Of a stretch of 25,058 nt of DNA, positions 1 through 8,393 are shown one piece after another. The DNA is from a virus. Under the pieces are notes generated by a model. The model was not told the origin of the DNA and did no database searches. It was given only the letters and a program-made list of their open reading frames with translations. The stretch lies in the IMG/VR virus record IMGVR_UViG_3300037088_001235, positions 1-25,058 of that record, one strand, 5' to 3'. The translations under genes and the position numbers were made by a program. The first letter of the stretch is position 1, and every line of letters starts with the position of its first letter.

Positions 1-3000
1 AGGCATGAAAGGCTCGCTATGGTGGCCCATCGGGATCGTGGTGTATAGCCCGTACCCGAAGTTGTTCGCGACGCCGACGACCGCCGCGACGACGCAGACG
101 GAGGGAAGCTTTGCCTCGATCCGCGCCGGGAGTCCCGGCGTCCGGAAGAATCCCTTCTTGACGCTGTAGGTGAACGTCTTCGAGTCCAGTTTGAAGAACC
201 GGATGCCCGCCGCGTGCGGGCACCGGAGCGTTTCGAACGATGCATAGCTGGCCGGTTCGCCAGCCCAGTAACGCTGGAACTGGAAGCTGCCGGAGGGGAC
301 CACGTCCCCGTCGCTGCCGGGGCCGACGATCTGCGCGCACTCGTACGACCGCCTGCCCGCGTTGTTCGGGTCCGCAGCCTCGTCGTTGAACACCACGAAG
401 TCACCCACCTTGAAGACGCGCGCCGTCGCGGGATTCATCGTACAAGCCACGGTCAACGGATCGGCGTCTTTGCCGACTGCGGCGTCAATGCTGGCCCACA
501 GGTCAACCGCCAACTCGTCCACATAGAACAGCAACATCGTGACCTCGTGCGCGCTCACGATGTTCATATTCCCTGCGTCGTCTGGAAGCACCTGCATGTC
601 GTCCAGAACGAACGTCCCGTAGTCGGAGAGCTTCGGCGTACCGATGACGTCGCCGGGAGGTCCGGTGTCGTAAAGGATCTCTTCCGGCACCGGCGTGGGC
701 ACCATGTCGGCGGGCTTCGGGCCAGCGACGAGATCGTACATGCTGTCCGTGGTCGTGCGTCCCTGCACGTCGATGCTGAAGTCCTTGTTCAGCCGCCAGG
801 ACGCCAGTCGGAACTCTCCGGACCCACTGGGCATATCTGCGGTGGTCATCGAGCAGACCATTCCCGGTTCCGTGTTGAGCGCGAGCACCGTGGTCTTGAA
901 CCCGATCTGGCGCGCCGCTTTCCACTCCGCGGCAGACGTGCCACCCAACTCTTCGCGCAGCCTCGTACTCACGATCCGCGCTGCCTGACTCTTGGTGGAA
1001 GTGCCGGAGAGGTTGACGCTGGACTTCAGGAACATCGGACCCGCGCCGCCGCCGATTTGCGTGGCGTGGTCGATATCGTAGACCGCCACGCTGTTGTTCA
1101 CGAACGCGAAGTCCTGGTCCGCGAAATTGGCTGTGAGGTGATTGAACGACGGCTTGAGCGGAGCCAGTTGAAGGCTGCGGAACAGGATGTTGCCGTCCGT
1201 GAACGCCTCGACCGCGGACGAGTTCTCGCGGACGCCGATGCGGATCTTGCCGAAGGAGAAGGTGTAATAGCCGAGGCAGTTCATCAGCACTTCCTGGAGC
1301 CAGTCCCGGAGTGGCTTCTCCTCCTGGAGCGTGCCACGGAAGGCGAACTGCGTCTCGCTGCCCACGCCGACCATCTTGGTAACGCTGTCGTTGCAGATCG
1401 TGGCAGCGTCGAGCGCGGCTTGCACGTCGAAGTAGGTCTCTGCGGTGTTCAACTGTGCGGTGGTGGCGTCCGCGCCCAGCCGGAGCCCGCGCGCACGGAG
1501 CAGCATGTTGATGGCGATCCAAACCGGATTGGTGAGCGCAGGTCCGTACGTCCGGACGCCGAGGCTGGTCCACACCCAACCGCGCATGCCCTGCTGGACC
1601 GTCGCGATCATCGCGTGGTCGCCAGGCTTCGAGAGTTGGAGCCCCTTCGAGTCGGACCTGCGGATTACGATGAACGCCGTGCCCGCCGCGAAGTTGTCCT
1701 TGTACGTGGAGTTGCCGGAGTAGACCTTGCGGAAGTCGCCGCCCGTGGTGTTGCCGGATTGGTCGAGTGAGAAGAAGTCGGTCGCTCCAGCCGGGTCGTC
1801 GCCCAAGCAGGTCCGGAGGCCGAGGCTATTGGCCGGAAAGCCGTGGTGCGCCTGCCCGTCGAGCGTGTGGCCCACCAGCGTCTCCGCTGTACCGTCGCCG
1901 TCCTTGTCCTCGTAGTGCGTGGGCGTGTACGCCACGAGCGGTCCTTCGCCCACGATGCCCAACGCCTCGTAAAAGTCGCTCTCGTCCCGTCCCGCCGCGA
2001 CCTTGCAATTCACCGGCATGTCGGTGTCGGTGTACACCTCCGCGAGTACTTGGTCGTAAATCGAATCTGCAACGAGCGACACGCTGGTGATGTTCGACCG
2101 GCCAAAGCCCCACACGCCGGTCGAGTTGTCCTTGATCCGGACGCCTTGCGGTTCGGCCAGGATCGCGCCGTAGTACTTCTTCATCCCGTGCGCGAGGCAC
2201 CCGTTCGGCGTGTCGTAGTTCTTATCGCACTTGCTGGCGTCGGCAGTCGGGAAGTGAACCAGATCGAGCGCGCCGTGGCCAGCGTACGGGCACGCTTGGG
2301 AGTTGAACGCCTTCCAGCACGTGCGGGAGATCTTGCGCGTCGGGTAGGGGAGGTTCAGTTCGTATAAGCCGTCCGACGCCGTGATCTTGAACTCCGGACC
2401 AGCATCCAGCGACCAGTTGACGATGTCGCCCTTCCACAGATCCAGCTTGACGCCCTGCCCCACGTGGAACAGCGAGAACGAAATCGCCGCGCGGTACAGG
2501 TCCACGTCGTTCGCGAGGTCGCGCATCACACGGTCGGCGTTCCCGAACGTGAATGCGGCGTCGTCGGACTCGTTGCCCATGCTCTGCGAGATGCCATCGA
2601 AGTCGATCAGGCGTGCTTGGTAGAGTTGCCCGCCCACCGTGCAACGGCGGTCGGACAGATAGATCGCTGGGTAACCGGCCTGGAGAGGCTGGATCTTGAC
2701 CAGCGGGATGACCTGTTGGACCTGGGAGAGCAGAGCGGTCTGCAAACCGCCAGAAGGGAACCGCGTCACCGTCGAGTTGAGCGTGTACGTCGGGTTCCCC
2801 GAGGGGATCTCGACCAGCGTCACGCCGACCGAGCACACCCAATCCGCGACCATCTGCCAGGAGAGAGGCTCGTTGGCGAACCGGCAGGTCGTCGCGGTCG
2901 TCCCGTTGCCGTCGTCGTTCGGCGCGTTGTACGTGAACGCGCCGAGCGGCCCGTACTTCGACTCCCAGAAGTTCCGGAGCGAGAGGCGTTGGGTGTCGTT

Positions 3001-3201
3001 CATCCACGTGCGCCGCACGGTGAACCGGCGCGCGCCGGTGCCCAGCAGGAACCGTTGCTCGATCTTCGCGTTGCCGGTCCCGAACTGGTGGATGGCCACG
3101 TCCGGATGGTTGGCGCGCCCGTACGGGTACTCGGGGATGATCGGGAACGTGCCGGAGGCTGCGATATCCGGAACGGTGATGTTGCCGATTTGGTCAGGCA
3201 T
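1..3201 (-). CDS. Tail-tip/hub protein, fused gpM-, gpL- and gpJ-like domains (C-terminus beyond window)
   Basis: The frame is open from ATG at 3201 to the left edge, about 1067 codons with no stop; an in-frame TGA directly precedes the ATG, so the start is fixed. Residues about 55-135 (RRFTVRRTW ... VEIP) match the pattern of the gpM-like protein two genes upstream. Residues about 165-400 resemble lambda gpL: Cys295, Cys304, Cys325 and Cys334 (around ACPYAGHG and KCDKNYDTPNGC) match the cluster that binds a 4Fe-4S centre in the gpL family. From about residue 560 the sequence has the layout of the gpJ/hub family (RDWLQEVLMNC, then a basic beta-rich stretch and an Ile-Asp-Asp-like segment). 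In lambda these are separate proteins of the tail tip that caps the tube and contacts the host. No strong ribosome site is seen. The domain limits and the gpJ call are inferred; the cysteine motif is directly visible. Confidence 0.85.
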   Translation of the reverse strand, partial: MPDQIGNITVPDIAASGTFPIIPEYPYGRANHPDVAIHQFGTGNAKIEQRFLLGTGARRFTVRRTWMNDTQRLSLRNFWESKYGPLGAFTYNAPNDDGNGTTATTCRFANEPLSWQMVADWVCSVGVTLVEIPSGNPTYTLNSTVTRFPSGGLQTALLSQVQQVIPLVKIQPLQAGYPAIYLSDRRCTVGGQLYQARLIDFDGISQSMGNESDDAAFTFGNADRVMRDLANDVDLYRAAISFSLFHVGQGVKLDLWKGDIVNWSLDAGPEFKITASDGLYELNLPYPTRKISRTCWKAFNSQACPYAGHGALDLVHFPTADASKCDKNYDTPNGCLAHGMKKYYGAILAEPQGVRIKDNSTGVWGFGRSNITSVSLVADSIYDQVLAEVYTDTDMPVNCKVAAGRDESDFYEALGIVGEGPLVAYTPTHYEDKDGDGTAETLVGHTLDGQAHHGFPANSLGLRTCLGDDPAGATDFFSLDQSGNTTGGDFRKVYSGNSTYKDNFAAGTAFIVIRRSDSKGLQLSKPGDHAMIATVQQGMRGWVWTSLGVRTYGPALTNPVWIAINMLLRARGLRLGADATTAQLNTAETYFDVQAALDAATICNDSVTKMVGVGSETQFAFRGTLQEEKPLRDWLQEVLMNCLGYYTFSFGKIRIGVRENSSAVEAFTDGNILFRSLQLAPLKPSFNHLTANFADQDFAFVNNSVAVYDIDHATQIGGGAGPMFLKSSVNLSGTSTKSQAARIVSTRLREELGGTSAAEWKAARQIGFKTTVLALNTEPGMVCSMTTADMPSGSGEFRLASWRLNKDFSIDVQGRTTTDSMYDLVAGPKPADMVPTPVPEEILYDTGPPGDVIGTPKLSDYGTFVLDDMQVLPDDAGNMNIVSAHEVTMLLFYVDELAVDLWASIDAAVGKDADPLTVACTMNPATARVFKVGDFVVFNDEAADPNNAGRRSYECAQIVGPGSDGDVVPSGSFQFQRYWAGEPASYASFETLRCPHAAGIRFFKLDSKTFTYSVKKGFFRTPGLPARIEAKLPSVCVVAAVVGVANNFGYGLYTTIPMGHHSEPFMP

Positions 3202-3348
3202 TGGTCAAGGAACGCGTTGGTTGGAAGTCGATATGGTTGGCTGGCTCACGCGCACAGGGCGCGTTAGGCGCGCCGGAGGCCTCCCAGTGGTCGCCAACTA
3301 CCACCGGAGCCTCCGACGCGACGTGGGCTACGCGACGGGGACTGCGGC
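3202..3348. other. Intergenic stretch with two inverted repeats
   Basis: This is the only sizeable gap inside the tail operon. It holds a GGCGCG / CGCGCC hairpin at 3258-3274 with a 5-base loop. Immediately after it is a nested structure, CGGAGGC at 3274-3280 with GCCTCCG at 3309-3315, enclosing GTGGT 3287-3291 and ACCAC 3300-3304. No T-run follows on either strand, so it does not look like an intrinsic terminator. It could be an RNA structure that limits or separates translation of the tail-tip gene, or an mRNA processing site; this is inference. Confidence 0.35.
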
Positions 3349-3660
3349 TTAGATCGCGGGCGTGATGCTCAGGTTGCCGCCCGCCGTGTCCTGGATGACT
3401 GCGATCTTGTCGGTCGACGCGCAGACGAAATACTCCGGCAACTTGGCTGGCAGGAACATCGAGGTCGCCAATGCGGTCGGGTTCGCGCCGAACAGGATGT
3501 GGCAGTCCGTGGTCGATACCACGCGCACCACGATGCCGCCGACCGCCGCGCTCTGCGCCGAGGCTGCACCGACCGCGACGTTCTGCGTCGTCCCCGGTTT
3601 CATGGCGGGGAACGCGCCTCCCGGTACGCCGCAAACGGCGCTGATCTTTCCTGTCGTCAT
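3349..3660 (-). CDS. Small putative virion protein, 103 aa
   Basis: ATG at 3660 is preceded by AGAGGAG, which overlaps the TAG stop of the upstream gpM-like gene, so the two are coupled; the stop is TAA at 3349. The protein is beta-rich with alternating small and hydrophobic residues. It carries a segment of the type MFLPAKLPEYF ... KIAVIQDTAGG near the C-terminus, which I recall from unnamed small proteins in tail or capsid gene clusters. There is no signal peptide or membrane segment. Its place between the gpM-like and tail-tip genes, where lambda has K and I, suggests a tail or virion accessory protein. The exact role is unknown, and it shows no NlpC/P60 or K-type motif. Confidence 0.75.
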   Translation of the reverse strand: MTTGKISAVCGVPGGAFPAMKPGTTQNVAVGAASAQSAAVGGIVVRVVSTTDCHILFGANPTALATSMFLPAKLPEYFVCASTDKIAVIQDTAGGNLSITPAI

Positions 3661-3672
3661 GATGTTTCTCCT

Positions 3673-4074
3673 CTAAGCCAACTCGATGAGTTCGATCTGC
3701 ACGTCCGACCTGCCAGGCGTGACCGACTGGTTCCAGTCCGTGTTGAACCGGACGACGTACCTGCCGGTCACCGCCGCGCCGGTCGGGTCGTACGAGAACT
3801 TCGGACTGGCCTCGTACGGGTCGTAAAAGTAGAACGGTTCGTGCGTGCCGTTCCGCGCGTCATAGAAGCTCCGCAGCGCGGCCAACTGGGTTGGAGTAAG
3901 CCGCTTCGTGATGGTCCACTTCTTGCGACTGGTCGCCGCCTGCGCCGACCGCTGCGACTCGCCGTTCCGGTATTCGTTGTCGATGACGGGGTACTCGCGC
4001 GTGTGGACGAACGCGCGGCAGAGGCTGTTGGGCAGCACCGTGGCGGGTGCGGCGTTTGCGACGCTGCCCGGCAT
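3673..4074 (-). CDS. gpM-like minor tail protein, 133 aa
   Basis: The start ATG overlaps the tape measure stop (TAATG), indicating translational coupling. The C-terminal two thirds carries the pattern of small minor tail proteins: KKWTITKRLTPTQLAALRSF, then FYFYDPYE, a RYVVRFNTDW strand, and an ending of the form SDVQIELIEL. In lambda, gpM is added at the tail tip next to the tape measure protein. Length is 133 residues against 109 for gpM. The same pattern recurs in the N-terminal domain of the tail-tip protein two genes downstream, so the two look paralogous. Family call is by pattern and position, not by a search. Confidence 0.75.
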   Translation of the reverse strand: MPGSVANAAPATVLPNSLCRAFVHTREYPVIDNEYRNGESQRSAQAATSRKKWTITKRLTPTQLAALRSFYDARNGTHEPFYFYDPYEASPKFSYDPTGAAVTGRYVVRFNTDWNQSVTPGRSDVQIELIELA

Positions 4075-7000
4075 TACGAAGTCACCAGGCCGGGGCTCAA
4101 TTGGAGGCTGGTCAATTCCCGGCGACCAGCGTTGGACCGCGCCGCGCTCAACGACGCACTCGCGACCACGCGGGGGTTGTTCGCGATGGCCTGTACCGCC
4201 TGCCCCTGGAGCAGGCTGGTGGTCGCAGGACCGTCGAGTTGGATCACCACCGGTCCCGCGCCGGAGGCCACACCGCTGCCGATGCTATCCATCGACGGAA
4301 GCCCGCCCATGCCGGGGAGCGCCGTGCCGTTGGAGTATCCGGGCGATTGGAACAGGGAGCCGCCCGACTGCACCAGATCGAGCGAGTGGACCTGTGCGGG
4401 CATCCCCTTGGTCTGCTGGCCCGTGCTCATGGCGTACAACTGGATCAGGTCACGGATCTGCGCCGTCCGGATCGCCATGTCGAGGTTGCCGCCGTACGAT
4501 TGCTTCGCGGTGTCCACGATCTGCTGCAAGAGTGCTTTGTCGGGGATGTCGACTCCGTACAGATCCTTGATCTTCTGGCGCGCCTTCTCGACCGCGCCTT
4601 TGATAAACAACCGGACCATGCCCGCCGCGAAGCCCGCGATCCCGCCGATCAACGCGCCCAGGGGACCGCCGAACTTCGCGCCAATGAGCGCGCCGCCCGC
4701 CGTCGTCTCCGCGACGCCGATCTTACCGCCGCGCCGGAGACCGTCCATCGCCAGGATCGCGCCGCCAGCCAGCATTGCGCCGCCCTTCATCCCGCCGATG
4801 CCCTTGGCGTCCGCGAGCTTCGTCATATTGCCCGCCTCGTCCATGCTCCAACGCTCGGGCTTGAACCCGATGTTGCCGAGGCTCGTGAGCATCTGCTTCC
4901 AACCGGCGATGCTCTGTTTGAGGTTGGCCAGGACGCCGACGCCAGCCTTTGACGTGACGCCACCACTACCGGTACCCGCGCCGCCACCGGCACCGCCCAG
5001 GATGATCTGCGCCGCCTGCTGCTGGCTCATGCTGCCGCCACCGGGAACAAACGGAGGCGTGCCCCAACCGCCGCCCGCGCCGCCGGGGATCGCGCCGCCA
5101 CCTGTTCCGCCGAACACCGGCACCGCGCCGATGCCCAGCAAGCCACCCAGCCCGCCCAGCATCCCGCCGCTACCGCCAGGCCCGGTCCCGCCACCCGCGA
5201 ACGTGACCTTCTGGCCGGTGAACATCTGCATCAGCATGGCCGCGACGCGCGACGTGACCACGTCCTTGATGGCCGTCAGGAGCGCGGTCTTCAGCGAGTT
5301 ACCGATGGCCTTCCACACCGACTGCGACTTGGTGAGGAGCGCATCGAAGACGCCACCAGCCTGCTGTTTGAGCGAGTCGAAGATCTGCCGGTTGTGCTCG
5401 CGCACCAACTGCGTGGTCCGGTTGGCTGCGTTCTCGCGCGCCGCTTGGATCGCGGCGTCGTTGGCCTCCTCGCCCTGGTCGCGGATATCCTGGCGTTGCT
5501 GGGTCAACTCCGCGATCCGCGCGGTGATCGCATCGGCCTTGTAGCCAAGCCGCTTGAGCGTCAACTCCTCCTCCAGCAGCATGCGCGAGGTGTCCATGTC
5601 GAACAGACTTTGTTTGACCTCATGGACCTTCTCCAGGTAATCGATCTCGATGGAAGCCTTCTGCTGCTCGACCGCGATCTTCTGGCCGAGCGTCTGCGCG
5701 TCCATGCCCTCGACCTGCCGCAGCCGCGCGTCTCGCTCGAAGCCCGCCCGCTGTTCCTCGAACGCGTACACGTCCCGCAGGTGATCCAGGTTCTTCTCGG
5801 CGATTTGGACGTCGTACTCCAAACGCTTCTGGTAGCGGTGCGATTCGAACTCCAACGCCTTCTGACGCGCCTCCTCATCGACCTTGACCTGCTCCGCGAG
5901 CGTCTTCCTGTTCTCCAGCGCGAAGTGGTCCTTGAACGCCTGAAACTTCTTCTGTGCCTGATCGATAATGGCGTCCCACGCCGCCTTGGTAAGCGATACC
6001 TGATGGGACACGCCCTTGTCGTCCACGAACGACGTGCGTCGCGCGATCTCCGTGTTGATCTCCGCGACGTCCTTGGCGTACCCGGTCTTGCCCGCGCCGC
6101 CAGCAGCAATCGCCTGGTCTTTGAAGTACCGCTCGTTCTCGACCTGATGCTTCCGGATCTCCAGTTGGAGTTTGAGCGCCTCCGGGTCGGGCTGGCCCGC
6201 GAGGTGGAGTTTGGGCAGGCCCGCGCCGAACGGAGTATCCTCCTCGCCGGGGATCGCCTTGCGGCCGGAGATGAGTTCGCGGATCGCGGCGTCGTCCATG
6301 CCTCGCTTACGGAGGTCTGCAATCTTGACCTTGCCCGAGACAACGTCCTTGCGGAGCGCGTCCGTCTCCATCTGCTTATAGCGCGCGTCCATCCCCTCCT
6401 TCATGTCGGAGTACTCTTTGTAAATGATCGCGCCCGCCCCGATGATGCCGCCCGCCAGCAGGAACGCGGGGTTGACTGCCATCGCGAGGTTGAGCGCGCC
6501 TTGCGCGAGCGCCCACGCCTTGGTTGCCGCCGTGATCGTGGCGATGATGCCGACGAGGACGAGCGTGCCCTTCCCGAACTTCTCGATGGCGTCCGTGTGC
6601 TCACCGAAGAAGGAAACCATGCCCTTCAGGAGACCGACCACGAGCATCAACTCGCCTTGGAACGCCTTGCCGACGTCCTCCTTGAGATCCTTCATATCGC
6701 GGGAGAGCTTCGCCATCTGACCGTCGAACGTGCCCGCCGCCTCTGCCGCCGCACCGTGGATGTTCTTCGCGGAGTCCACGATGGCGAGATACCGGACCAT
6801 CTTGATCTGGTTCTCGTCAAGGGTCTTACCGTGAAGTTGCGCCTGTAGCCGCGCCACCTCCTCTGCCTTGGCGAGGTCGGGAAAGAGGCTCAGGGACCGG
6901 AGGCCCCGGGACTGGCCCGTCTCGATCGCCAGCATGATCTTCTCGAACGCGTCCGCTGCACTGATCCCTTCCGTGCTTACGGCGGCGGCGTCCTTGGCGA

Positions 7001-7448
7001 TCTTGGCGAGGCTCTGCGCCTTGTCCAGACCGATATCCGCGATGATGAGCTTCTGAACGCTGGTGGTGGCATCCGACGCCGCATAACCCACCTCGCGGAT
7101 CGCGTCGATTGCCTTTTGCGCGGCGGCTGCGCCGTCGCCATGCGACTTGGCCAGCGTGCGCGCGATGGCGACCGCGCGGTCGGCATGCGCCGCTTCCTTC
7201 GCCGCCTCGACGGTCCACTCCTTCGCGAATTCGATTGCCCGCTTGATCGCGTCCGCGAGGAGGTTGCCGGCCAAAGCGCCCTTCGCCATCGAAGCCGTCA
7301 TACCGTCGATACCCTGCGAGGCGGCACGGGCCGACTTGGTGGCTGCGGCTTCGATGCCCGAGAGGTTCGCGTTGACGCTCTTGATGGACTGGTTGGCCTT
7401 GTCCACCTCCACGGTGACGACCAGTTCGATCTGGTTATTGTTTGCCAT
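4074..7448 (-). CDS. Tail tape measure protein, 1124 aa
   Basis: This is the longest complete gene in the tail cluster, directly after the chaperone as in lambda (gpH is 853 aa). Tape measure proteins set tail length and later help deliver DNA across the host envelope. Residues 1-270 are Ala/Lys-rich helices. Residues about 295-345 form paired hydrophobic segments (GTLVLVGIIATITAAT ... AFLLAGGIIGAGAIIY). About 410-690 is a long charged coiled coil. A Gly-rich stretch lies near 765-860, and a Gly-zipper-like hydrophobic segment (GGALIGAKFGGPLGALIGGI) follows towards the C-terminus. At roughly 1.5 angstrom per residue in a helix, the protein would imply a tail of about 150-170 nm. The ATG has only a weak ribosome site, consistent with coupling to the overlapping chaperone reading frame. 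Confidence 0.92.
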   Translation of the reverse strand: MANNNQIELVVTVEVDKANQSIKSVNANLSGIEAAATKSARAASQGIDGMTASMAKGALAGNLLADAIKRAIEFAKEWTVEAAKEAAHADRAVAIARTLAKSHGDGAAAAQKAIDAIREVGYAASDATTSVQKLIIADIGLDKAQSLAKIAKDAAAVSTEGISAADAFEKIMLAIETGQSRGLRSLSLFPDLAKAEEVARLQAQLHGKTLDENQIKMVRYLAIVDSAKNIHGAAAEAAGTFDGQMAKLSRDMKDLKEDVGKAFQGELMLVVGLLKGMVSFFGEHTDAIEKFGKGTLVLVGIIATITAATKAWALAQGALNLAMAVNPAFLLAGGIIGAGAIIYKEYSDMKEGMDARYKQMETDALRKDVVSGKVKIADLRKRGMDDAAIRELISGRKAIPGEEDTPFGAGLPKLHLAGQPDPEALKLQLEIRKHQVENERYFKDQAIAAGGAGKTGYAKDVAEINTEIARRTSFVDDKGVSHQVSLTKAAWDAIIDQAQKKFQAFKDHFALENRKTLAEQVKVDEEARQKALEFESHRYQKRLEYDVQIAEKNLDHLRDVYAFEEQRAGFERDARLRQVEGMDAQTLGQKIAVEQQKASIEIDYLEKVHEVKQSLFDMDTSRMLLEEELTLKRLGYKADAITARIAELTQQRQDIRDQGEEANDAAIQAARENAANRTTQLVREHNRQIFDSLKQQAGGVFDALLTKSQSVWKAIGNSLKTALLTAIKDVVTSRVAAMLMQMFTGQKVTFAGGGTGPGGSGGMLGGLGGLLGIGAVPVFGGTGGGAIPGGAGGGWGTPPFVPGGGSMSQQQAAQIILGGAGGGAGTGSGGVTSKAGVGVLANLKQSIAGWKQMLTSLGNIGFKPERWSMDEAGNMTKLADAKGIGGMKGGAMLAGGAILAMDGLRRGGKIGVAETTAGGALIGAKFGGPLGALIGGIAGFAAGMVRLFIKGAVEKARQKIKDLYGVDIPDKALLQQIVDTAKQSYGGNLDMAIRTAQIRDLIQLYAMSTGQQTKGMPAQVHSLDLVQSGGSLFQSPGYSNGTALPGMGGLPSMDSIGSGVASGAGPVVIQLDGPATTSLLQGQAVQAIANNPRVVASASLSAARSNAGRRELTSLQLSPGLVTS

Positions 7449-8378
7449 GCGCGTTGGTCCGCTCGCGATCCAGCAGGTCCCGTTCGTCGTCCAGGATCAG
7501 CATCGTGTAGAACTCATCTGCCCGGACATCGTCCAGGCCGACATGTATTCCCAGGTTGAGCGCTGCGCGCAGGTCCAGTGCGCGCCGGATGAGCAATCCG
7601 GCCTCAGAAGTCTGCGCCGCGTCGAGTTGGTCTTGGGGGCAGTGGTCGCACCGGCCACCCTCTGGCGCGTCCGGACATAGGCCCGGATCGCACAGGTCGT
7701 CGCGCCGGAGCGCCCAGTGGACGAGGTAACGCAGGGAGGGCCGTTCCGGCCACTCCCCCGCTAAAAACTTGCCTCCCGATCCTCCTGGAAGGATGCGTCG
7801 AGAGCGTCGATGGCGGCTTTGACCGCGATGGCCTGATGGATGATCGGCACGTCTCCGACGTACCCCTCCGTGGCGTCGAGGAGCCTCTTGTACAGGTCGC
7901 CCGCCGCGCGCACGTTGATCGTGAGTTCCTGCCGGTTGAACGGCAGGTCCAGCACGCGAGCGAAGCCGCGCCGGTACTGGTTCACGTCCTTCGCGGACGG
8001 CATCTTGAGGAGGACCTTCGCGGTGGCGCCCAGCACCCGGAGTGTCACGCGGAAGGAGTCGCCCGCCAGGACAACGTCGTCCACATCGCAGGTGGAGAGT
8101 TGCTCGATGACCTTCTGCGCCTCGAACGCATCGACTTCAGGTCCCTCCTCGGTGCGGATCTTCGCCAGCATCGCGGCGTCGATATCCTCACCGTTCGGGA
8201 TCGTCGTCTCAGAGATCCCGCGCCCGAGTTGCTTCACGATCACCTTGCGGCGGCGCTGGCGTTCGACCCACTCGTCGTCGGACGGGAAGCGGGTCCGGAC
8301 GGTCTTGACGCCGTCCGGTCCCCGAAGTTGGATGGCGACCGGCCTGGTCGCGTCAAAAACAGGAGCGTTGCTGTCCAT
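7435..8378 (-). CDS. Tail assembly chaperone, long -1 frameshift product (G-T type fusion), about 314 aa
   Basis: The 205-residue chaperone ends AGT TTT TAG at 7761. The -1 frame continues from TTA (7764) without a stop to TAA at 7435, adding 109 residues and overlapping the tape measure start by 14 bases. That downstream frame has no ATG, GTG or TTG in its first half, so it is unlikely to start by itself. Slipping back one base on TTT re-pairs perfectly with TTT and bypasses the stop. A stable hairpin follows. This is the arrangement of lambda gpG/gpGT, where a minor frameshifted product binds the tape measure protein through its T part and recruits tube protein. The extension has a Cys cluster (CDPGLC ... 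GGRCDHC) and ends in a charged helix, VRADEFYTMLILDDERDLLD. Coordinates are the span; the join is at about 7765. Confidence 0.75.
7734..7767 (-). promoter_or_regulatory. Programmed -1 ribosomal frameshift signal (TTT TAG slip site plus hairpin)
   Basis: On the minus strand the sequence reads AGT TTT TAG, with five T at the 0-frame stop. Three bases after the stop a hairpin begins: GGGAG (7757-7753), a bulged T, GGCCG (7751-7747), loop GAA, then CGGCC and CTCCC ending at 7734. This gives ten base pairs with one bulge, at the short spacing typical of stimulatory structures. The usual tandem heptamer is absent, because AGT cannot re-pair well on AAG. A P-site slip on TTT with the stop in the A site is therefore the likelier mechanism. 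Frameshifting itself is inferred. Confidence 0.65.
7761..8378 (-). CDS. Tail assembly chaperone, short product (gpG type), 205 aa
   Basis: ATG at 8378 has AAAGGAAC about ten bases upstream. The protein is soluble and mainly helical, starting MDSNAPVFDATRPVAIQLRG and ending EDREASF at the frameshift site. It lies between tail tube and tape measure genes, where siphophages encode the chaperone that coats the tape measure protein before the tube polymerises around it. Lambda gpG has 140 residues, so this version is longer, with a basic RQRRRKVIVKQLGRG segment near residues 40-54 and a second helical half. Sequence similarity within this family is weak, so the call rests on position plus the frameshifted extension. 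Confidence 0.8.
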   Translation of the reverse strand: MDSNAPVFDATRPVAIQLRGPDGVKTVRTRFPSDDEWVERQRRRKVIVKQLGRGISETTIPNGEDIDAAMLAKIRTEEGPEVDAFEAQKVIEQLSTCDVDDVVLAGDSFRVTLRVLGATAKVLLKMPSAKDVNQYRRGFARVLDLPFNRQELTINVRAAGDLYKRLLDATEGYVGDVPIIHQAIAVKAAIDALDASFQEDREASF

Positions 8379-8393
8379 TTGTCGTTTGTTCCT

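Noticed and set aside
7761-7770. Classical tandem slippery heptamer at the chaperone stop
   Set aside because: The 0-frame codons AGT TTT would need AGT to re-pair on AAG, a poor fit; slippage on TTT with the stop in the A site explains the frame better.
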